This document shows, piece by piece, positions 6,876 through 16,247 of a stretch of 39,241 bases of DNA (within the stretch, counting starts at the first letter, position 1; each line of letters starts with the position of its first letter). Origin of the DNA: Lachnospiraceae bacterium (GTDB taxonomy: Bacteria > Bacillota > Clostridia > Lachnospirales > Lachnospiraceae); contig JAUNPZ010000010.1 of NCBI GenBank assembly GCA_030536455.1, forward strand, positions 8,001-47,241, written 5' to 3'. The notes beneath the pieces were generated by a model that worked only from the letters and a program-made list of their open reading frames with translations, had not been told where the DNA came from and did not search any database. Both the position numbers and the translations under genes were made by a program.

Positions 6876-8132
6876 TCACGAATTCGGCTTCCGGTTGATA
6901 TACTCCGTTCTCGTCTTGGAATACACGAATTTCTGGCTGCTGTACAGTCCGTAGTATCCCGACAGGGTAAAGGACACGGCGATGATGATGGCAAAGAACC
7001 ACAATCCCTCCCCGCCGAACAGCTCCAGCGCGATTACCAGCGTGCTGATCGGGCAGTTGGTCACGCCCACAAACAGGGCCGCCATGCCGCAGGCCGCGGA
7101 GAAAGAGGGCGCAATGCCAAGAAGTGTGCCCACCGTGCATCCAAAGGTTGCTCCCACACATAAGGTCGGCACAATCTCGCCGCCCCGGAAACCCGCTCCC
7201 AGCGCCACGGCCGTGAACAGAGCCTTCAGAAGGAAGTCCTCGTACCGCACCTGTCCCTCCACGGCATGCTCGATGAGCTGCATGCTCCCGCCAAGGTATT
7301 CCCTGGTCCCGCAGAGCATGGTCAGCGCGATGAAAAGGACGCTGGCTGCAAGAATCCGGATATATGGATTTTCAAATTTTTTCTTGTACAGATGCTCCGC
7401 CTTGTGGAGCATCATGCAGAGGCCGATGCTGACGATGGCGCACAGCACGCCAAGGAACACCACATAGGCCACGCTCCCCAGATGGAAGGAGGGCAGGTCC
7501 AGTATCCGGTAGCTTTCGGCCGGGACCCCCATCCTCCTGGAAATGCTGGCTCCCAGAAACGCGGCAAACAGACAGGGCACCAGCGCCGCATAGTAAAGGA
7601 CGCCGATGCTGACCACCTCCAGAGAGAAGATGCCGGCCGCCGCCGGTGTGCCGAATAAGGCGGCAAAGACAGCGCTCATGCCGCACATCACCGCGATTTT
7701 CTTATCCTTCTCGTCCAGACGGATCAGATTGCCCGCCAGGTTTCCGATGCTTCCGCCAAGCTGCAGGGCCGCCCCCTCCCGTCCGGAGGAGCCGCCCACC
7801 AGATGGGTCAGCACCGTGGACACAAAAATCAGCGGTCCGGTAGCCAGCGTCACCTCCTCATTGGAGGAGATGGAATCAATCACCATATTCGTTCCCCGGT
7901 TTTTTTCCTCATGGGAAACCCGGTATAAGAATACAATCAGAAGGCCGGCCAGAGGCATCAGATACAGGGTCCAGTCATGTCCCTGGCGGAACGACGTCGC
8001 CCAGGCCACGCATTTTGCGAAGCAGGCGCCGGCCACGCCTCCCGCACCGCCTACGATGCAGGAGATTGCCGTCCATTTCAAAAAATACCGGGTATTCTGT
8101 ATAAATGGCTTTCTCACCTCATAAAGCGTCAT
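6876..8132 (-). CDS. CLC-family anion transporter, possibly fluoride-type
   Basis: Integral membrane protein, 418 aa, with about ten hydrophobic helices. CLC motifs are visible: GGSSGREGAALQLGGSIGN (gating Glu in GREGA) and GFRGGEIVPTLCVGATFG. Compared with Cl-/H+ exchangers, the internal proton Glu is absent (IFSLEVVSIG, where a second Glu is expected) and the usual GSGIP reads RGTNMV. The latter, together with GGE-x-x-P, recalls CLC-F fluoride exchangers. It starts 8 bp after ilvA, with its SD overlapping the ilvA stop, so it is co-translated. No fluoride riboswitch is visible upstream. CLC identity is secure; the ion is an inference. Confidence 0.9.
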   Translation of the reverse strand: MTLYEVRKPFIQNTRYFLKWTAISCIVGGAGGVAGACFAKCVAWATSFRQGHDWTLYLMPLAGLLIVFLYRVSHEEKNRGTNMVIDSISSNEEVTLATGPLIFVSTVLTHLVGGSSGREGAALQLGGSIGNLAGNLIRLDEKDKKIAVMCGMSAVFAALFGTPAAAGIFSLEVVSIGVLYYAALVPCLFAAFLGASISRRMGVPAESYRILDLPSFHLGSVAYVVFLGVLCAIVSIGLCMMLHKAEHLYKKKFENPYIRILAASVLFIALTMLCGTREYLGGSMQLIEHAVEGQVRYEDFLLKALFTAVALGAGFRGGEIVPTLCVGATFGCTVGTLLGIAPSFSAACGMAALFVGVTNCPISTLVIALELFGGEGLWFFAIIIAVSFTLSGYYGLYSSQKFVYSKTRTEYINRKPNS

Positions 8133-8140
8133 ATCCTCAC

Positions 8141-9373
8141 CTACTCGCTGTAAATACCTTTGGACTTCACCAGCTTCGGACGGTATCCGGCATCATTTAA
8201 CGCTGCCACGATATTGTTCTTATGCTCGGTTCCGAATGCCTCCATGGTAATCCGAAGCTCCACCGCCGCATTCCGGTTGATGCTGATGAACTGGTTGTGC
8301 TCCAGCTTGATGACATTCGCCTGCTCCTCCGCCAGAAGAGTGGATACGGCAGCCAGCTCGCCCGGCTTATCCGGCAGCAGCACGGAGACGGTAAAGATAC
8401 GGTCTCTCTGAATCAGGCCGTGCTGGATGACCGAGGCCATGGTGATCACATCCATATTTCCGCCGCTTAAGATGGATACGATTTTCTTTTTCTCCACGTT
8501 CATATGCTTTAACGCCGCCACCGTCAGCAGACCGGAGTTTTCTACGATCATCTTATGGTTCTCCACCATATCCAGGAAGGCCACAATCAGCTCGGAATCC
8601 TCTACGGTGATGATATCATCCACATTTTCCTGGATGTACGGGAACAGCTTCTCACCCGGACGCTTTACCGCAGTACCATCCGCAATGGTGCTTACATCCG
8701 GAAGCGTAATCACCTCGCCGCTCTTTAAGGAGGCCTTCATGCAGGCCGCTCCCGCCGGCTCCACACCGATGACCTTAATCTTCGGGTTTAACAGCTTGGC
8801 CAGGGTGGATACGCCGGTGCAGAGGCCGCCGCCGCCCACCGGAACCAGAATGTAATCCACCGTAGGAAGCTCTTTGATGATCTCCATGGCGATGGTTCCC
8901 TGTCCGGTTGCCACAGCCAGGTCATCAAACGGATGGATGAAGGTATAGCCCTTCTCCTCCGCCAGCTTATAGGCGTAAGCACATGCCTCGTCAAATACAT
9001 CGCCCTCCAGCACCACATCGGCGCCGTAGCCCTTGGTGCGGTTTACCTTGATCAACGGGGTGGTGGTCGGCATCACAACCGTAGCCTTCACTCCGGCCAG
9101 CTTTGCCGCGTAGGCCACGCCCTGGGCATGATTTCCTGCGGAGGCGGTGATCAGTCCTCTCTCCTTCTCCTCCGCCGATAAGGTGCTGATCTTATAGTAA
9201 GCTCCTCTTACCTTGTAGGCGCCGGTGTACTGCATGTTCTCCGGCTTAAAATAAACCTTGTTGCCGGTCTGCGCCGAATAATACTCGCTGTATACCAGCT
9301 TGGTTTCCGAGGTCACACGGCTGACAATCTCTGTAGCCTCTTCAAATTTCTCCAGTGTTAATTCTTCCATCAT
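8141..9373 (-). CDS. ilvA: Threonine ammonia-lyase (threonine dehydratase) with ACT domain
   Basis: PLP enzyme converting threonine to 2-oxobutyrate and ammonia. The 410-aa product has the PLP lysine in GAYKVRGAYYK (K54), the substrate loop SAGNHAQGVAYAAK, the glycine-rich phosphate loop PVGGGGLCTG and a single C-terminal ACT domain from about residue 328 (VSVLLPDKPGELAAVSTLL). One ACT domain and about 400 aa match the short TdcB/IlvA class rather than the 500-aa biosynthetic IlvA. An AAGGAGG SD precedes two consecutive ATGs at 9373 and 9370; either may be used. Followed directly by the CLC gene. Confidence 0.95.
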   Translation of the reverse strand: MMEELTLEKFEEATEIVSRVTSETKLVYSEYYSAQTGNKVYFKPENMQYTGAYKVRGAYYKISTLSAEEKERGLITASAGNHAQGVAYAAKLAGVKATVVMPTTTPLIKVNRTKGYGADVVLEGDVFDEACAYAYKLAEEKGYTFIHPFDDLAVATGQGTIAMEIIKELPTVDYILVPVGGGGLCTGVSTLAKLLNPKIKVIGVEPAGAACMKASLKSGEVITLPDVSTIADGTAVKRPGEKLFPYIQENVDDIITVEDSELIVAFLDMVENHKMIVENSGLLTVAALKHMNVEKKKIVSILSGGNMDVITMASVIQHGLIQRDRIFTVSVLLPDKPGELAAVSTLLAEEQANVIKLEHNQFISINRNAAVELRITMEAFGTEHKNNIVAALNDAGYRPKLVKSKGIYSE

Positions 9374-9451
9374 AAGTCTCCTCCTTGCGGACGGCTGTTA
9401 TCCCAACCGGCCGTTCTTTTGTCCTTTGGCATTGCCCTCCGAAACCTCGTG

Positions 9452-10390
9452 CTAATCTTCCTTTTTTACCTGGAACAGCGCGTTTACGAAATCATTGGCA
9501 TCAAATTTCTGCAGGTCGTCAATCTTTTCTCCGATTCCCACATATTTTACCGGAATGCCCAGCTCGGACTGGATGGCAACCGCGATTCCGCCCTTTGCCG
9601 TACCGTCTAACTTTGTCAGCACGATTCCGGTGATGTCCGCCACCTCCATAAACTGACGGGCCTGCGCCATGGCGTTCTGCCCGGTGGTTCCGTCTAACAC
9701 CACCAGCGTCTCCCGGTAGGCATCCGGGTACTCCTTGTCGATGATCCGGTTGATCTTCTTCAGCTCTTCCATCAGATTCTTCTTGTTATGCAGCCGTCCG
9801 GCGGTATCGCAGATTAACACATCAGCGTGGCGGGACTTGGCTGCCGCAACCGCGTCGTAGATGACGGCGGCCGGGTCCGAGCCCTCCTGCTGGGCGATGA
9901 TTTCCACACCGGCCCGGTTGGACCACTCGGTCAGCTGCTCGATGGCAGCCGCCCGGAAGGTATCGGCTGCCGCCAGGATAACCTTCTTTCCCTGGTCCTT
10001 TAACTGTCCGGCCAGCTTTCCTACGGAGGTGGTCTTTCCTACCCCATTGACGCCGATGACCAGGACCACCGAGGTCCGGTTCTCGAACTCGTAGGCATTC
10101 TCGCCCAGATTCATCTGCTCCTTGATGCTCTCAATCAGGATTTCCTTGCACTGGGCCGGCTCCTTGATGTGCTGCTCCTTTACCTTCTTTCTTAAGTCCT
10201 CCACGATTGCCATGGTGGTCTGGATTCCTAAGTCTCCCATAATCAGGGTTTCCTCGATTTCCTCATAGAAATCATCGTCAATGGCGGAAAATCCATTAAA
10301 AATCGAATCAATTCCGGAAACGATATTATCTCTGGTCTTCGTCAGCCCCTCCACCAGACGGCTGAAAAAGCCTTTTTTCTTTTCACTCAT
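9452..10390 (-). CDS. ftsY: SRP receptor FtsY
   Basis: Membrane-associated GTPase that receives SRP-ribosome complexes. The 312-aa NG-domain protein has the P-loop [34 protein letters not shown] and [10 protein letters not shown]. The start at 10390 ([12 protein letters not shown]) is chosen because AAAGGAG lies 8 nt upstream. An in-frame ATG at 10438 has no SD and would add 16 atypical residues. The acidic A domain is short, as in most clostridial FtsY. It lies 83 bp after smc, the common smc-ftsY pairing. Confidence 0.97.
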   Translation of the reverse strand: MSEKKKGFFSRLVEGLTKTRDNIVSGIDSIFNGFSAIDDDFYEEIEETLIMGDLGIQTTMAIVEDLRKKVKEQHIKEPAQCKEILIESIKEQMNLGENAYEFENRTSVVLVIGVNGVGKTTSVGKLAGQLKDQGKKVILAAADTFRAAAIEQLTEWSNRAGVEIIAQQEGSDPAAVIYDAVAAAKSRHADVLICDTAGRLHNKKNLMEELKKINRIIDKEYPDAYRETLVVLDGTTGQNAMAQARQFMEVADITGIVLTKLDGTAKGGIAVAIQSELGIPVKYVGIGEKIDDLQKFDANDFVNALFQVKKED

Positions 10391-10473
10391 AAATTCTGCT
10401 CCTTTATCTGTCTTTCGCAGCGCTTCCGCGCCTTCCACGGCCTCTCTGAATGCTCCCGGCTGCTTCCGCCCGT

Positions 10474-13400
10474 CTAATCATCCAAATCCGCTTCGATCAG
10501 GTTCACCGATACCAAAGCGGATACGCCCTTCTCCTGCATGGTGATGCCGTACAGGCGGTCGGAAGCCACCATGGTTCCCCGTCGGTGGGTGATGACGATA
10601 AACTGGGTACTCCGGGTCAGCTTGTGCAGATACCCGGCAAACCGGTCTACGTTGGAGTCATCCAGCGCCGCCTCGATCTCGTCCAGCAGACAGAAGGGGG
10701 ACGGCTTTAGGTTCTGGATTGCAAACAGCAAAGCGATGGCCGTCAGGGCCTTCTCACCGCCGGAAAGCTGCATCATGTTCTGCAGCTTCTTTCCGGGCGG
10801 CTGAGAGATGATCTGGATTCCCGCCTCCAGGATATCCGCATCCTCCAGAAGCTCCAGCGTTCCCCGTCCGCCTCCGAACAGCTCCTTAAACACCTTGTCA
10901 AATTCCACCCGGATACGGGCAAACTGCTCCGTAAACTGGCGGCGCATGCCGGTATCCAGCTCCTCGATGATCTGGAGCAGGACGGCCTCCGCCTGCACCA
11001 GGTCCTCATGCTGGCTCTTTAAAAATTCATAGCGCTCCGACACTTCCTTGTAATCCTCGATGGCGTTCACATTCACATTGCCCAGCCCTTTTATCTGGGC
11101 CTTCAGGCTGTCAATCTGCTTTTTCATCTCCGGAAGGGAGTTAAGCTCCGGATTTCTAAACTTCTCCGCGCTGCTGTAGGTGAGTTCATACTCACTCCAC
11201 ATATAGTTTACCTGATGCTCCAGCTTTTCGTCCAGCTTTTCCTTCTGGTTCTGAAGACGGAACATGTCCTTGTCCAGCGCGCTGATCCGCTCCGCCACCT
11301 CTTCTCTCCGGGTGAAGGAGGACTTCTGCTCCCGGCTCATCTCTTCCTTCCGGCCGCTTTCCGTCTCAATCTGCCCGGACAGCTCCTGCATCCGCGCCTC
11401 CGCCTGGCGGATTGCCTCCTGCATCTGCCGGATTTCCTCTAATTTTCCCTGAATGACTTGTCCGGAGCTTCCGCTTCCCTGCTCCAGTCCGGTTAATTCC
11501 TCCCGGAGCTTTCGGATCTCCTCATGGACACGGCGGATATTTTCCTGGATAAAATCAAATTTCTGCTGGTAATTTGCCGTTTCAAGCTGGATGGCCGATA
11601 AATTCTGTGAAAAGGCCTCCCGGCTGCGCTTTCTCTCTTCCAGCCGGCTCTGCATATCTTCAATATCCCGGCTCACCTGCTGGTTCCGGCCCTCCAGCGC
11701 CTTCACATCGCTGCTCAGCCCGTCCCGGCTGCTGCGGATTTCCTTTATCTGCGCCTCAAGCTGCCCGTGCTCCCGCACCAGGTCCACGGAGGACTCCTGG
11801 ATTTCCGATTTCCGGTTTTCCAGCTGGCTGATGTTGACCTGGATGGTGTTCTGCTTCAGGTACAGGGCCTGCTTCTCCGTCTTCACCTGCTCCAGCTCTT
11901 CCCTGGCCGCCGACAGCGCCTGCTCGGCCTCCTTCAGCTCCTGCTGGATGCTCTCCGCCGCCTTCATGGTCTTCTCGCAGGCGTTCTCCAGCTCCTCGAT
12001 CTCCCGCTTTCTTCCCAGAAGATTGCTGCTGTTTTTAAAGGCGCCGCCGGTCATCGAACCTCCGGCGCTCAAAAGCTCGCCGTCCAGCGTCACGATCCGC
12101 AGGCTGTACTGGTACTTTCTAGCCAGTGCGATGGCATGGTCGATATGGTCCGCCACCACCACCCGCCCCAGCAGGTACTTCATCAGCCCTTCATACTGGG
12201 GCTGGGTGTGAATCAGCTGGCTGGCCAAACCCAGCACGCCCGGCTCGTGAAGGGCCTTTTCCTGGGCAAAGCCTCCTTTGTTCCCCACACTGGTCAGCGG
12301 AAGGAAGGTGGCCCGGCCGAATTTATTCTTTTTCAGGTACTCGATTAATTGCTTGGCGGTCTGCTCCGAGTCCGTCACGATATTCTGGATGCTTCCGCCC
12401 AGCGCCGTCTCGATGGCCGTCTCATACCGCTTCTCCGTGGTAATCAGGTCCGCCACCACGCCATGGATGCCGTGAACCCGGTCCTTGACGTCCATGACCC
12501 GGCGGATGCTGCTGCCGTAGCCCTCATACCGCTCCGCAATATTCTTCAGGGAATCCAGCCTGGTATAGCTGGTCTGGTATTCCCGCTGCTTTTCATTCAG
12601 ATTCCGGCTTAACCGGCGCACCTCGCTGTCCGCATGCAGCCCGGCCTCCTCCAGCTCTTCCTGGCGGATGAGCTGCTCCCGGAGAGCATCCTCCAGTTCG
12701 GAAAGCTTCGCCTCCTCACTCTTTAACTGCTCCTCCTGCACCGATTCATCGCTCTTGATTTTCAGAAGCTTCTGGCTGACCTCGCTGCGGCGCACGTTCA
12801 CCTGCTCCAGCATCGCCTCGTAGCGCTGCTGCTTTGCCGTCACGGCTGCCCGCTCATTCAGCGTGTCAATGATCGTGCCCTTGGCCTCCTCGATCTGCTG
12901 CTCCAGCTCCTGGATGGACACATCGGCATCCATCAGGGTGATCTCCGCATCCTTCTGCCGGTCCAGCACCGCATCCACCTTGCCGGAAAGCTCCTTCCGC
13001 TCCCCCTGGTAGGTCTGGATCTGCTGCTCTTTCTCCCCGATTTCACCCTGGATGGCATCCATACGGTTCTTCAGATGCTCGGCATTCATCTTTTCTGTAT
13101 TGATCTGCTCGTTGAGGACGTTGATCTGTCCCTCCAGATGGCCCTTCTCCATGTTGGTCCGGCCAAGCAGCGCACGGCTTTCCGTCAGCTTTTCCTCCAG
13201 CGCCCGGATTGCCTCATCCAGACGGTCATAATCGGCCTTTATCTTCTCTGATTCGGCCCTGGCATTCTCCAGATCCCCGGAAACGATATTTTCCCGGCCT
13301 TCCAGTTCCTTTAACTGGGAACCGATGGCCGCGCTTTCCATCAGGAACGCATTGGCATCATAGGACTTTAGCTCTTCCTTCAACTGCAGATACCGCTTCG

Positions 13401-14034
13401 CGGCCTCGGCCTGGCGGCCTAAGGGCCCCACCTGCTTCTCCAGCTCCGACAGGATATCGGTCACGCGGACCAGGTTCTGCTTCTCATCCTCCAGCTTCTT
13501 CTGCGCGATGTTCTTCCGGCGCTTGAACTTCACGATACCGGCGGCCTCATCAAAGAGCTCCCGCCGTTCCTCCGGCTTTCCGCTTAGTATCTTGTCAATC
13601 TGGCCCTGGCCGATGATGGAGTAGCCCTCCTTGCCGATACCGGTATCATAAAACAACTCATTGACATCCTTTAAGCGGCAGGCGCTGCCGTTAATCATAT
13701 ACTCGCTCTCTCCGGAGCGGTAAAGCCTCCTGGACACCGTTACCTGGTCATAATCGATGGCAAGCTGATGGTCGGCGTTATCCAGGGTGATGGCCACATA
13801 GGCAAAGCCCTGAGGCTTTCTCATCTCGGTTCCCGCAAAGATAACATCCTGCATGCTGCCGCCCCGGAGCTGCTTCACCCGCTGCTCTCCAAGGACCCAG
13901 CGGACCGCATCGGCAACGTTGCTCTTGCCGCTTCCGTTCGGCCCCACGATTCCGGTGATGCCGTTATGGAATTCGAAGACGATTTTATTGGCAAAGGACT
14001 TAAATCCCTGAATCTCTATACTTTTTAAATACAT
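10474..14034 (-). CDS. smc: Chromosome segregation protein SMC
   Basis: Condensin ATPase, 1186 aa. Walker A is GPNGSGKSN (31-39). Long coiled coils rich in Glu/Lys/Gln/Leu flank a hinge at roughly 510-650, which begins after YEGYGSSIRRV and includes GGSIQNIVTDSE and a glycine-rich GELLSAGGSMTGG segment. At the C-terminus are the ABC signature LSGGEKALTAIALLFA and Walker B PFCLLDEIEAALD. Length and layout are those of full-size bacterial SMC. It starts 6 bp after rnc and is followed by ftsY. No scpA or scpB is in the window. Confidence 0.98.
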   Translation of the reverse strand: MYLKSIEIQGFKSFANKIVFEFHNGITGIVGPNGSGKSNVADAVRWVLGEQRVKQLRGGSMQDVIFAGTEMRKPQGFAYVAITLDNADHQLAIDYDQVTVSRRLYRSGESEYMINGSACRLKDVNELFYDTGIGKEGYSIIGQGQIDKILSGKPEERRELFDEAAGIVKFKRRKNIAQKKLEDEKQNLVRVTDILSELEKQVGPLGRQAEAAKRYLQLKEELKSYDANAFLMESAAIGSQLKELEGRENIVSGDLENARAESEKIKADYDRLDEAIRALEEKLTESRALLGRTNMEKGHLEGQINVLNEQINTEKMNAEHLKNRMDAIQGEIGEKEQQIQTYQGERKELSGKVDAVLDRQKDAEITLMDADVSIQELEQQIEEAKGTIIDTLNERAAVTAKQQRYEAMLEQVNVRRSEVSQKLLKIKSDESVQEEQLKSEEAKLSELEDALREQLIRQEELEEAGLHADSEVRRLSRNLNEKQREYQTSYTRLDSLKNIAERYEGYGSSIRRVMDVKDRVHGIHGVVADLITTEKRYETAIETALGGSIQNIVTDSEQTAKQLIEYLKKNKFGRATFLPLTSVGNKGGFAQEKALHEPGVLGLASQLIHTQPQYEGLMKYLLGRVVVADHIDHAIALARKYQYSLRIVTLDGELLSAGGSMTGGAFKNSSNLLGRKREIEELENACEKTMKAAESIQQELKEAEQALSAAREELEQVKTEKQALYLKQNTIQVNISQLENRKSEIQESSVDLVREHGQLEAQIKEIRSSRDGLSSDVKALEGRNQQVSRDIEDMQSRLEERKRSREAFSQNLSAIQLETANYQQKFDFIQENIRRVHEEIRKLREELTGLEQGSGSSGQVIQGKLEEIRQMQEAIRQAEARMQELSGQIETESGRKEEMSREQKSSFTRREEVAERISALDKDMFRLQNQKEKLDEKLEHQVNYMWSEYELTYSSAEKFRNPELNSLPEMKKQIDSLKAQIKGLGNVNVNAIEDYKEVSERYEFLKSQHEDLVQAEAVLLQIIEELDTGMRRQFTEQFARIRVEFDKVFKELFGGGRGTLELLEDADILEAGIQIISQPPGKKLQNMMQLSGGEKALTAIALLFAIQNLKPSPFCLLDEIEAALDDSNVDRFAGYLHKLTRSTQFIVITHRRGTMVASDRLYGITMQEKGVSALVSVNLIEADLDD

Positions 14035-14040
14035 ATTCTG

Positions 14041-14727
14041 CTAATTTTCCTCAATCTTTAAAATTCCGTTGTATGCGGCCACCTGCTCCGCCGCCTTCTT
14101 CGTCCGTCCGGTTCCCCGGCCGACCTCCTGTTCTCCAATCATGGCCCGCACCTCAAAGGACTTGTTGTGGTCCGGCCCCTCTTCCTTTAACAGCTCATAG
14201 GAAAGCGGCTCCGCAAACCGGCTCTGCACCAGCTCCTGTAAGATAGTCTTGCTATCATAAAAGAGCTTCTTATGTTCCATATCATTTAATATAAAACGAT
14301 GGATAAACTCTTTTGCATTAGCAAAACCACCGTCCAGATAGATGGCCCCAATCAGAGCTTCCATCGCATCGGACACTACGGAATGGCGGAACCGTCCTCC
14401 CGTGGCCTCCTCGCCCTTTCCTAAAAGCAGGAACTCTCCCAGATGGATTTCCTCCGCGCAGTAGGCAAGGGTCGGCTCGCACACCAGGCTGGCCCTGGTC
14501 TTCGTCAGGTCCCCCTCCGGCATCTTAGGATATGCCCCAAACAAAAATTCGCTGCTCACCACCTCCAGCACCGCATCTCCCAGAAACTCCAGACGCTCAT
14601 TGCATCTGGCCTTCTCCCAGCGGTGCTCGTTGGCATAGGAGCTGTGGGTCATGGCATGGCTTAACAGTCTATTATTCTGAAAATGATATCCGATAATCGT
14701 TTCCAGTTCCCTGATTTCACGGTTCAC
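14041..14727 (-). CDS. rnc: Ribonuclease III
   Basis: Double-strand-specific endoribonuclease for rRNA processing and mRNA decay. The 228-aa product has the signature NERLEFLGDAVLEVV (43-57), with catalytic acids E47 and D51. A second acidic motif, DAMEALIGAIYLDGG, lies near 120-134. A C-terminal dsRNA-binding domain contains SFEVRAMIGEQEVGRGTGRTKKAAEQVAA. A terminator hairpin (14752-14787) separates it from acpP, with only about 25 nt between the T-run and the ATG, so transcription probably depends on read-through. Confidence 0.97.
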   Translation of the reverse strand: MNREIRELETIIGYHFQNNRLLSHAMTHSSYANEHRWEKARCNERLEFLGDAVLEVVSSEFLFGAYPKMPEGDLTKTRASLVCEPTLAYCAEEIHLGEFLLLGKGEEATGGRFRHSVVSDAMEALIGAIYLDGGFANAKEFIHRFILNDMEHKKLFYDSKTILQELVQSRFAEPLSYELLKEEGPDHNKSFEVRAMIGEQEVGRGTGRTKKAAEQVAAYNGILKIEEN

Positions 14728-14751
14728 TTGTCTTCCTCCTTGTAAAAACAG

Positions 14752-14787
14752 AAAAAAGGGGCGGTCCAGACAACTGCGACTGCCCCC
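14752..14787 (-). terminator. Terminator after acpP
   Basis: Arms 14778-14786 and 14758-14766 form a 9-bp GC-rich stem with one A-C mismatch. On the minus strand it is followed by TTTTTT. It lies just after the acpP stop and immediately before rnc, so it probably lets acpP be expressed well above rnc-smc-ftsY. Confidence 0.8.
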
Positions 14788-14795
14788 GGCATTTC

Positions 14796-15026
14796 TTAGT
14801 TTAATGCGTTCTTGATAGCTTCCACAGCGTCGCCGACCGTAACAATCTTTTCTGCCTCTTCGCTTGGAATCTCGATATCAAACTCTTCCTCGATACCCAT
14901 GATAATCTGGAAAACATCCAGAGAATCCGCACCTAAGTCATCCACGAATGTAGCTGCCATAGTTACTTCATCTGCCTCCATGTTTAATACCTCTGCGATA
15001 ATTCCCTGTAATTTTTCAAACTCCAT
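14796..15026 (-). CDS. acpP: Acyl carrier protein
   Basis: The 76-aa acidic protein carries the 4'-phosphopantetheine attachment Ser in [12 protein letters not shown] (S35). The motif is usually followed by VE; here it is VFQ, a mild variant. The helix II region [21 protein letters not shown] is typical. It carries acyl chains in fatty acid synthesis and to PlsX. It starts 12 bp after plsX with an AGGAGG SD and has its own terminator downstream. No fab genes are in the window. Confidence 0.95.
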   Translation of the reverse strand: MEFEKLQGIIAEVLNMEADEVTMAATFVDDLGADSLDVFQIIMGIEEEFDIEIPSEEAEKIVTVGDAVEAIKNALN

Positions 15027-15038
15027 AACTGAATCCTC

Positions 15039-16076
15039 CTAATTTTTTTCGCTGGCCTTTTCCATGGCTTTTTCTTCACTGACCGCAGTCAGGCTTTCTT
15101 TGATTTTCCCATTGATGTCCTGCTCTTTAAAGACAACGCACTGAATAATCGAATTCTTTACCTCGTTTGCCTTTGAGTTTCCATGGGTCTTCACCACCAA
15201 TCCATTCAGTCCCAGCAGCGGCGCTCCGCCGTACTGGCTTGCATCAAAAGATTTTAAAGTGGCCTTCAGCGCAGGCTTCACTAAAAGCGCGCCGATCTTG
15301 CTTCGCAGGCTGGTCATCATGCCGCTCTTTACCTTGGAGATCAAGGTGGCGCCAACGCCCTCGTAGAGCTTCAGGATAACATTTCCCACAAATGCTTCGC
15401 AGACGATCACGTCTGCTCCTCCGTGAGGAATCTCACGGGCTTCGATGCTTCCGATAAAGTTGATGTCTTCACACGCCTTTAACAGCGGGAAGGTCTCCTT
15501 CACCAGCGCATTCCCCTTCTCCTCCTCGGCACCGATATTTACGATGGCAACTCTGGGCTTCTTCACCTTCATAACGTGTTCCATATAGATAGAGCCCATC
15601 CTCGCAAACTGTACCAGGTGGGAAGGTCTGGCATCTACATTCGCCCCGCAGTCAATCAGAAGAGACACGCCCTTTTCCGTAGGGATAAGCGGTGCCAGCG
15701 GCGGGCGCTCCACACCTTTGATTCTTCCTACGATGACCTGTCCGCCCACTAATATAGCTCCGGAGCTTCCGGCTGACACAAACGCATCCGCCTCGTTCTT
15801 CTTTACCAGATTCATGCCGACTACAATGGAAGAATCCTTCTTCTTTCGTATGGCATTCACCGGCGGTTCCTCTGTAGCGATGACTTCCGTGGCATTTACC
15901 ACCTGAATCCTCTCTTTCTCATAGGTATGCCTGGAAAGCTCGGAAGTTACCTTCTCTTCCTGTCCTACCAGAAGCACCTGGATTCCCGGTTTTTCATTCA
16001 CTGCTGCCACAGCTCCGGCCACCATCTCGGCCGGCGCGTAATCGCCGCCCATAGCATCTACTGCTACTCTGATCAT
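15039..16076 (-). CDS. plsX: Phosphate acyltransferase PlsX
   Basis: Converts acyl-ACP to acyl-phosphate, the first committed donor for PlsY in phospholipid synthesis. The 345-aa protein begins MIRVAVDAMGGDYAPAEMV, the family signature. It also has SAGSSGAILVGGQVIVGRI, LLIDCGANVDARP and CEAFVGNVILKLYEGVG. The C-terminus ends in a Lys/Glu-rich tail. It is preceded by its own promoter (16110-16138) and followed by acpP. In related genomes plsX normally follows rpmF directly; here a sugar-uptake cassette lies between them. Confidence 0.97.
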   Translation of the reverse strand: MIRVAVDAMGGDYAPAEMVAGAVAAVNEKPGIQVLLVGQEEKVTSELSRHTYEKERIQVVNATEVIATEEPPVNAIRKKKDSSIVVGMNLVKKNEADAFVSAGSSGAILVGGQVIVGRIKGVERPPLAPLIPTEKGVSLLIDCGANVDARPSHLVQFARMGSIYMEHVMKVKKPRVAIVNIGAEEEKGNALVKETFPLLKACEDINFIGSIEAREIPHGGADVIVCEAFVGNVILKLYEGVGATLISKVKSGMMTSLRSKIGALLVKPALKATLKSFDASQYGGAPLLGLNGLVVKTHGNSKANEVKNSIIQCVVFKEQDINGKIKESLTAVSEEKAMEKASEKN

Positions 16077-16109
16077 AGTTGATTCTCCTTTCGGCTAATC
16101 TCAAGATTT

Positions 16110-16138
16110 AATATACTAAATATCAGATTATAAATCAA
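16110..16138 (-). promoter_or_regulatory. Promoter of the plsX operon with overlapping imperfect palindrome
   Basis: TTGATT (16133-16138), a 17-bp spacer, then TATATT (16110-16115) on the minus strand. The surrounding GATTTAATATACTAAATATC (16105-16124) is an imperfect palindrome centred on the -10 box. It could be an operator for a fatty-acid regulator of the FapR or FabT type, but it does not clearly match either consensus. Confidence 0.6.
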
Positions 16139-16209
16139 TATCTATTTTTAAGTTTTCCTGTCAATTGGGTAATTATGGTTCATCCTTCCAATTATCTGTA
16201 TGCATAATA

Positions 16210-16240
16210 CAAAAATGGCCCTGGATGATACGCAGCCATT
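16210..16240 (-). terminator. Probable terminator of the sugar cassette
   Basis: AATGGC (16214-16219) and GCCATT (16235-16240) pair, with limited extension. On the minus strand the stem runs into TTTTTG. It lies just after the HAD phosphatase stop and before the plsX promoter. The stem is short and the loop long, so it is a moderate-strength call. Confidence 0.5.
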
Positions 16241-16247
16241 GCGTAAC

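Noticed and set aside
8132..8141. Fluoride riboswitch in front of the CLC gene
   Set aside because: Only 8 bp separate it from ilvA and no conserved fluoride-aptamer sequence is visible upstream.
9391..9423. Short inverted repeat between ftsY and ilvA with TTCTTTTG on the plus strand
   Set aside because: Only a 5-bp stem, and it is oriented as a terminator against the direction of all nearby genes.
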